Shown: positions 60,060-64,000 of the stretch, piece by piece
Layout: each line of letters opens with the position of its first letter
Numbering within the stretch: position 1 is the first letter of the stretch
Origin: Otis tarda
Taxonomy: Eukaryota; Chordata; Aves; Otidiformes; Otididae
DNA length: 64,000 nt
Direction of reading: 5' to 3'
Assembly (NCBI GenBank): GCA_026413225.1
Contig: CM048552.1
Location: forward strand, 148,131,053-148,195,052
Position numbers and translations under genes: made by a program
Notes under the pieces: model-generated
Seen by the model: the letters and a program-made list of their open reading frames with translations, nothing else
What the model was told of the DNA's origin: nothing
Database searches by the model: none

Positions 60060-61842
60060 TTTGTTAAGAGCTGGACCTGACTTGCTATTCGTTTGCCATT
60101 GCAGATAGGCTTATTACAATGGGATGGTCCTACAGTCACACACAGTTTCTTGCTGATACGTGAGAGAGATCAGCTTACCTCAGTATTTGTTGGACATATT
60201 CAATAGCTTTTCAGATCTCTTCCCATAGACAAACTTCAATGTCTATCAGACAATTTACCGTGATCAGAAACTGTTGCTTCTCAGGACTTCAGTCATAGCT
60301 ATTTTCCACTTCAATACACCAGGATATTACTTCACCTCAAGACTTGAGCTATAAGAGTTGATCCAATAACCATGAAAGGTCTGAGATTAGGCTCCATACC
60401 CCTTGTCTTGGGTGAGGAAGAGCCATTGTGCATGTGGACATGAAGCCTGTGAACTTTTGCATGTGAATATTTAATGCATGAAGTAAGCTGGTTGGAGCAC
60501 ACCAAATTTGCACACAGCTTTGCTGATGTAGGAACATCGGGATAGAAAAGCAAGATACCTTGTTTGTTGTTCGTAGCATAAATGTGACACAAAGACGAGT
60601 GTCAAAACCTTTAAGAACATAGTATGTGCTGTTGCTCTGCTTGCCCACATCCTTGAGGACCAGCTCGGACCGTGGTGATATCCTGAAGAATTCAATTTAC
60701 CTCTCAAGAGGGGCTGAGTCTCATGAAAGATCCCATACAGGCTTGAGTAGTGCTCTCTTAATTTTTTTTTTCCCTCATTAGTTTGTCTTTTTTATTATTA
60801 TTATTTAGCAAACATAGCTTTTTATCACTCATATTTTAAAAGGAATTAATATTAATCTCATTATTTTTAACCAGGACTGCAATATAGTGTATGTAGTTTC
60901 TTATGTCAGAAGCACTTTTCCAGTGCATTAATATTAGCAGATTCCAGGCAGGACAGCTCTGGAAGAATGTTTGCTAGTCAACTGCATCAGAAAAGCTGGG
61001 ATAAAATTGTTTAATATAGTTTAATAATTCCTATATAAACCTGCTGTCTGCCTCCATAAGTTGTGTTCTTTTTTTGTGAACTGTGTTTGCTGCTGTGCCT
61101 AATGGGAATCACTGAGAAGTCATCTGCATTATAACTATTTTAGCCCTAGTAGAAGAGGTTAGAGAGATTAAGCAGTTTGAAAATACCATGGGATGATACT
61201 TGCACTCTTATTTCCTTAGCCAGGCTTCTAATTATGAGATTTGGAAAGACTATAACCTTGTGGTGGGTTATTTATCTTTAATATTAGTCCTAAATCTCAA
61301 ATTTCTGGCCTTCAAAAATATTAAGATATCCATTATTACCCCTACTTTGGTCTCTGGAAGTGTAGATGCCTCTGAAGATGAGAAAAGCTAAAAGAACGTT
61401 ACAAAGGAAACTGAAGCAGAGGACCTTTTGATATTTGTTTCCAGCACAGGACTTGTCCAGAAAACATGGATTTGCTCAATTTCTTACACTCCTTTTCCTA
61501 TGTATACTTTACTGAGAAAGACAGACTACTGGCAGAGGCCTTGGTTTGACCCCAGATGACCTAACCATGCCCTTGTAAAACTACCAAGATCATATCTTCC
61601 AACATTTGAAATTCAGAAACCTGTAATTTTGGCAGATTTGTTTGATTCTGCTTCACCTCAAAGCCAGAGGATAATTCCTTGCCATAGCCACATGGGACAC
61701 AGGATTTTTCTTACTCCAGGCACTCAGAGGAGACCCAGGAGGACCTCTGCAGCTTCCTTGATCCATTGCAATGCCAGGGTGTGGATTAGCAAATATAGCT
61801 GATGATAAGTCTTAGGGCTTGAGTTAAGCCAATACAAAATGG
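60060..61842. other. AT-rich unique DNA, no gene recognised
   Basis: Overlapping minus-strand frames at 60332-60707 are unrecognised. A (TTA)n run lies near 60793-60806. Confidence 0.5.
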
Positions 61843-62443
61843 ACATCCCAAGCACAAATACAGGCTAGGCGGAGACTGGATCAAGAGCAATCCTAAGGAG
61901 AGAGTGCGTGTCCTGAGACCCCACCTGGAGTACTGCATCCAGCTCTGGAGCCCCCAACATAAGAAGGACATGGACATGCTGGAGCAAGTCCAGAGGAGGG
62001 CCACGAAGATGATCAGAGGGCTGGAGCAGCTCTCCTATAAGGACAGGCTGAGAGAGTTGGAGCTGTCCAGTCTGGAGAAGAGGAGGCTCCGGCGAGACCT
62101 TATAGTGGCCTTCCAATATCTAAATGGGACTTATAAGAAAGATGGGGAGAAACACTTCAGCAGCGCCTGTTGTGACAGGATGAGGGTAATGGTTTTAAAA
62201 TAGAAGGAGGTAGATTCAGACTGGATATTAGGAAAATATTTTTTACAATGAGGGTGGTGAAACACTGGAACAGGTTGCCCAGAGAGGTGGTAGATGCCCT
62301 GTCCCTGGAAACATTCAAGTCCAGGTTGGACAGGGCTCTGAACAATCTGATCTGGTTGGAGATTTCCCTGCTTCTTGCAGGGGGGTTGGACTAGATGATC
62401 TTTAAAGGTCCCTTACAACCCAAACTACTCTATGATCCTATGA
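61843..62443 (+). mobile_element. CR1 LINE, 5'-truncated with internal deletion
   Basis: The copy starts at catcccaagcacaaatacagg (the region after 'KCKVLHLG') and ends with gggttggactagatgatctttaaaggtccc and a degraded tail (ctctatgatcctatgac). Compared with the copy at 16875, a block of roughly 140-150 bases is missing at about 61903, between aatcctaaggagag and cctgagaccccacctgg. The rest is well preserved. Confidence 0.94.
61904..62345 (+). pseudogene. CR1 ORF2 C-terminal fragment, broken
   Basis: The plus frame reads '[79 protein letters not shown]' up to a shift at about 62185. After that the '[36 protein letters not shown]'-type end continues in another frame to about 62345. No polymerase motif is present. 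Confidence 0.9.
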
Positions 62444-64000
62444 CATCAGTCAAATTTCAAGTATCTACATTTGAGCTAACTACCCCAAGCTCTCTATTAA
62501 GGACAAGCATAGTCACTTTTAAAACATGATTCCTTTGACCTATTTTAGGTACCTAAAATGGGCTGAGATGGTTATTCCAAGCCTCTACATTGTTTACGAA
62601 ATTTGGTCAGACAAACTCAGGCCAATAATCTCCAGGGCAGAAAACGAGTCTATATGATAGTGCCATGCCTTGCTAGCTCCAGTGCACTTTTCCCACACAG
62701 CCAGAAGTGGTTTGGGGATCACATTGGTCCCTTACTGGTAACCCACTGGTTTGAGCAGCAGGACAGGCAGAGCTGTGGTGGTAAGCCCTGCAGGTAAGGG
62801 AGCTCTCCTTTATGTTATCAGACTCTACTCTTTAGTAAGGAGAAAAACAGAAAAAGCAAAAGAATTGCAGACAATTATAAAGAAGTAGTCTACTGGAAAA
62901 AAAAAAGCAGGAAACTGGTTTTAAGCCAGGTCAAGTTTGGGAATTTATGCAAAGAAGTCACCAGACTGGGATCAAACTTCAGGTCTGGTGGGACAGCACA
63001 CTGCTTCAGCATCCACTACTGTAGCCAGATAAAGACTGAAAAATAAAATGGTTAACAATAGAGAAAAGTTACATTCCTGGGGGTAGAAGCAGTAGGAGGA
63101 AAATGTGACAAATATTGTTGAGCCAATCTTTTTTTGGTGATGATAGTGGTTGCCACACACACCTACTGCACGCATTTGGAAACAGATAAGCCAGATTCAT
63201 CGAGCAGCTGCCAAATATCGCTCTAACTGGAGCTACAAAAAGTACTGAGAGATTAGCTTCAGGCACTGCTGCACATGTGAGGTAGGCTGTGTATGAAAAC
63301 CCAGAGGGGCAATTATTTACCTTTCTTTCACAGCATTTCCCCCTTTTTTTGAGACCTGCATTACTTTGTTTTCAACTGAAGAAAGAGAAGCATCTTCCAT
63401 GAGGCATGCTTTTTGCTCTGTATGCTGTCACGTTCCCATGTGTGAAGACATATTATCTGTTTAGTAGTCCCAACTGTAACACCTGCTGCCACCCAGGCAG
63501 TATCAAGGGGACTAACAACGCTAAATTGCTCTCTCTTCATTGCTGTGGTTGTTAGGTATATTCATATGTCTAATTATTGAGTTATAAACAGAAAGAATTT
63601 CTCTGAAGAAAGATACCTTGTTCCATGCAAATATTAGTAATTTAGCTGTTCTGCCTGTAAGAGTGTGTGGTATTAAGGCAAGCCCTGAGACACTGGCAAT
63701 TAAACACACATCTTCATTTGTCTCCTGTAAATCTTTTTTAAGTTTTAGCTACAAAGGGACGACTTGGTATCAGTGCTTATTGCGTGCAATTGCTTTTTCT
63801 TCCCTTTTTAGTTTTTAAAAAGCATAATAAGAAAGCACTTGAAAGGACCAAAGTAGAGAGGCCTGGTGTAACGGGTAGATGTGCCACAGGCGGAACACGG
63901 TAATTGCAGGGAAACTCAGCAATACCAAGGCAAAAGCAGTAGGATGCACAAAGGTACCTAAATTCAACTGGTATCCCCACAAATGACACAGGTACATGCT
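62444..64000. other. Unique DNA, no gene recognised
   Basis: Short frames only; a poly-A run near 62897-62907. No gene or named repeat is recognised. Confidence 0.5.

Noticed and set aside
1-64000. CRISPR arrays, tRNA or rRNA genes, bacterial operons, phage genes
   Set aside because: None seen on either strand; all signs point to vertebrate nuclear DNA.

Overview
The window looks like an AT-rich intergenic or intronic stretch of a bird nuclear genome. The main evidence is a set of CR1 LINE fragments. They encode pieces of the CR1 ORF2 reverse transcriptase and end in the CR1-specific 3' tail with ATTCTATG octamers. Two long terminal repeats of avian endogenous retrovirus type support the same reading. 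There are no bacterial-type operons, ribosomal or transfer RNA genes, or CRISPR arrays, and I recognise no complete protein-coding gene. The LTR family at 35339-35920 is one I associate with non-galliform birds; that is inference from memory, not a database match.

Layout: 1-16.8 kb is unique AT-rich DNA with a GGAT microsatellite (3955), exon-like segments around 4.7-6.5 kb, a diverged direct duplication (11363 and 12279), a possible very old CR1-like remnant (13350) and a strong hairpin (14191). 16.9-18.0 kb holds the longest CR1 fragment. 18-33 kb is mostly unique DNA with an inverted CR1 at 21.8-22.3 kb, a short CR1 at 26.4 kb, a CR1 tail at 33.2 kb, and an exon-like segment at 20491. 35.3-35.9 kb is a solo LTR. 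36-46.6 kb is unique DNA with homopolymer runs, a G-rich motif (43334), a possible microexon (43156) and a perfect hairpin with nuclear-receptor-like half sites (45866). 46.7-47.5 kb, 54.4-55.6 kb and 61.8-62.4 kb are three more plus-strand CR1 copies, and the second carries another CR1 tail inserted in reverse. 57.5-58.6 kb is a well preserved minus-strand solo LTR with a perfect 5-bp target duplication; it forms the only clear GC-rich island.

All recognisable coding sequence is dead retrotransposon. Both CR1 copies that span the polymerase active-site region have lost it, one by deletion and one by substitution. No functional system of interacting genes can be supported. The best leads for unknown biology are the plus-strand exon-like pieces at 4.7-6.5 kb (signal-peptide-like start, Cys-containing segment, transmembrane last exon, polyadenylation signal), the 38-codon segment at 20491 and the 36-bp microexon candidate at 43156. 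All are low-confidence and need transcript or conservation evidence.
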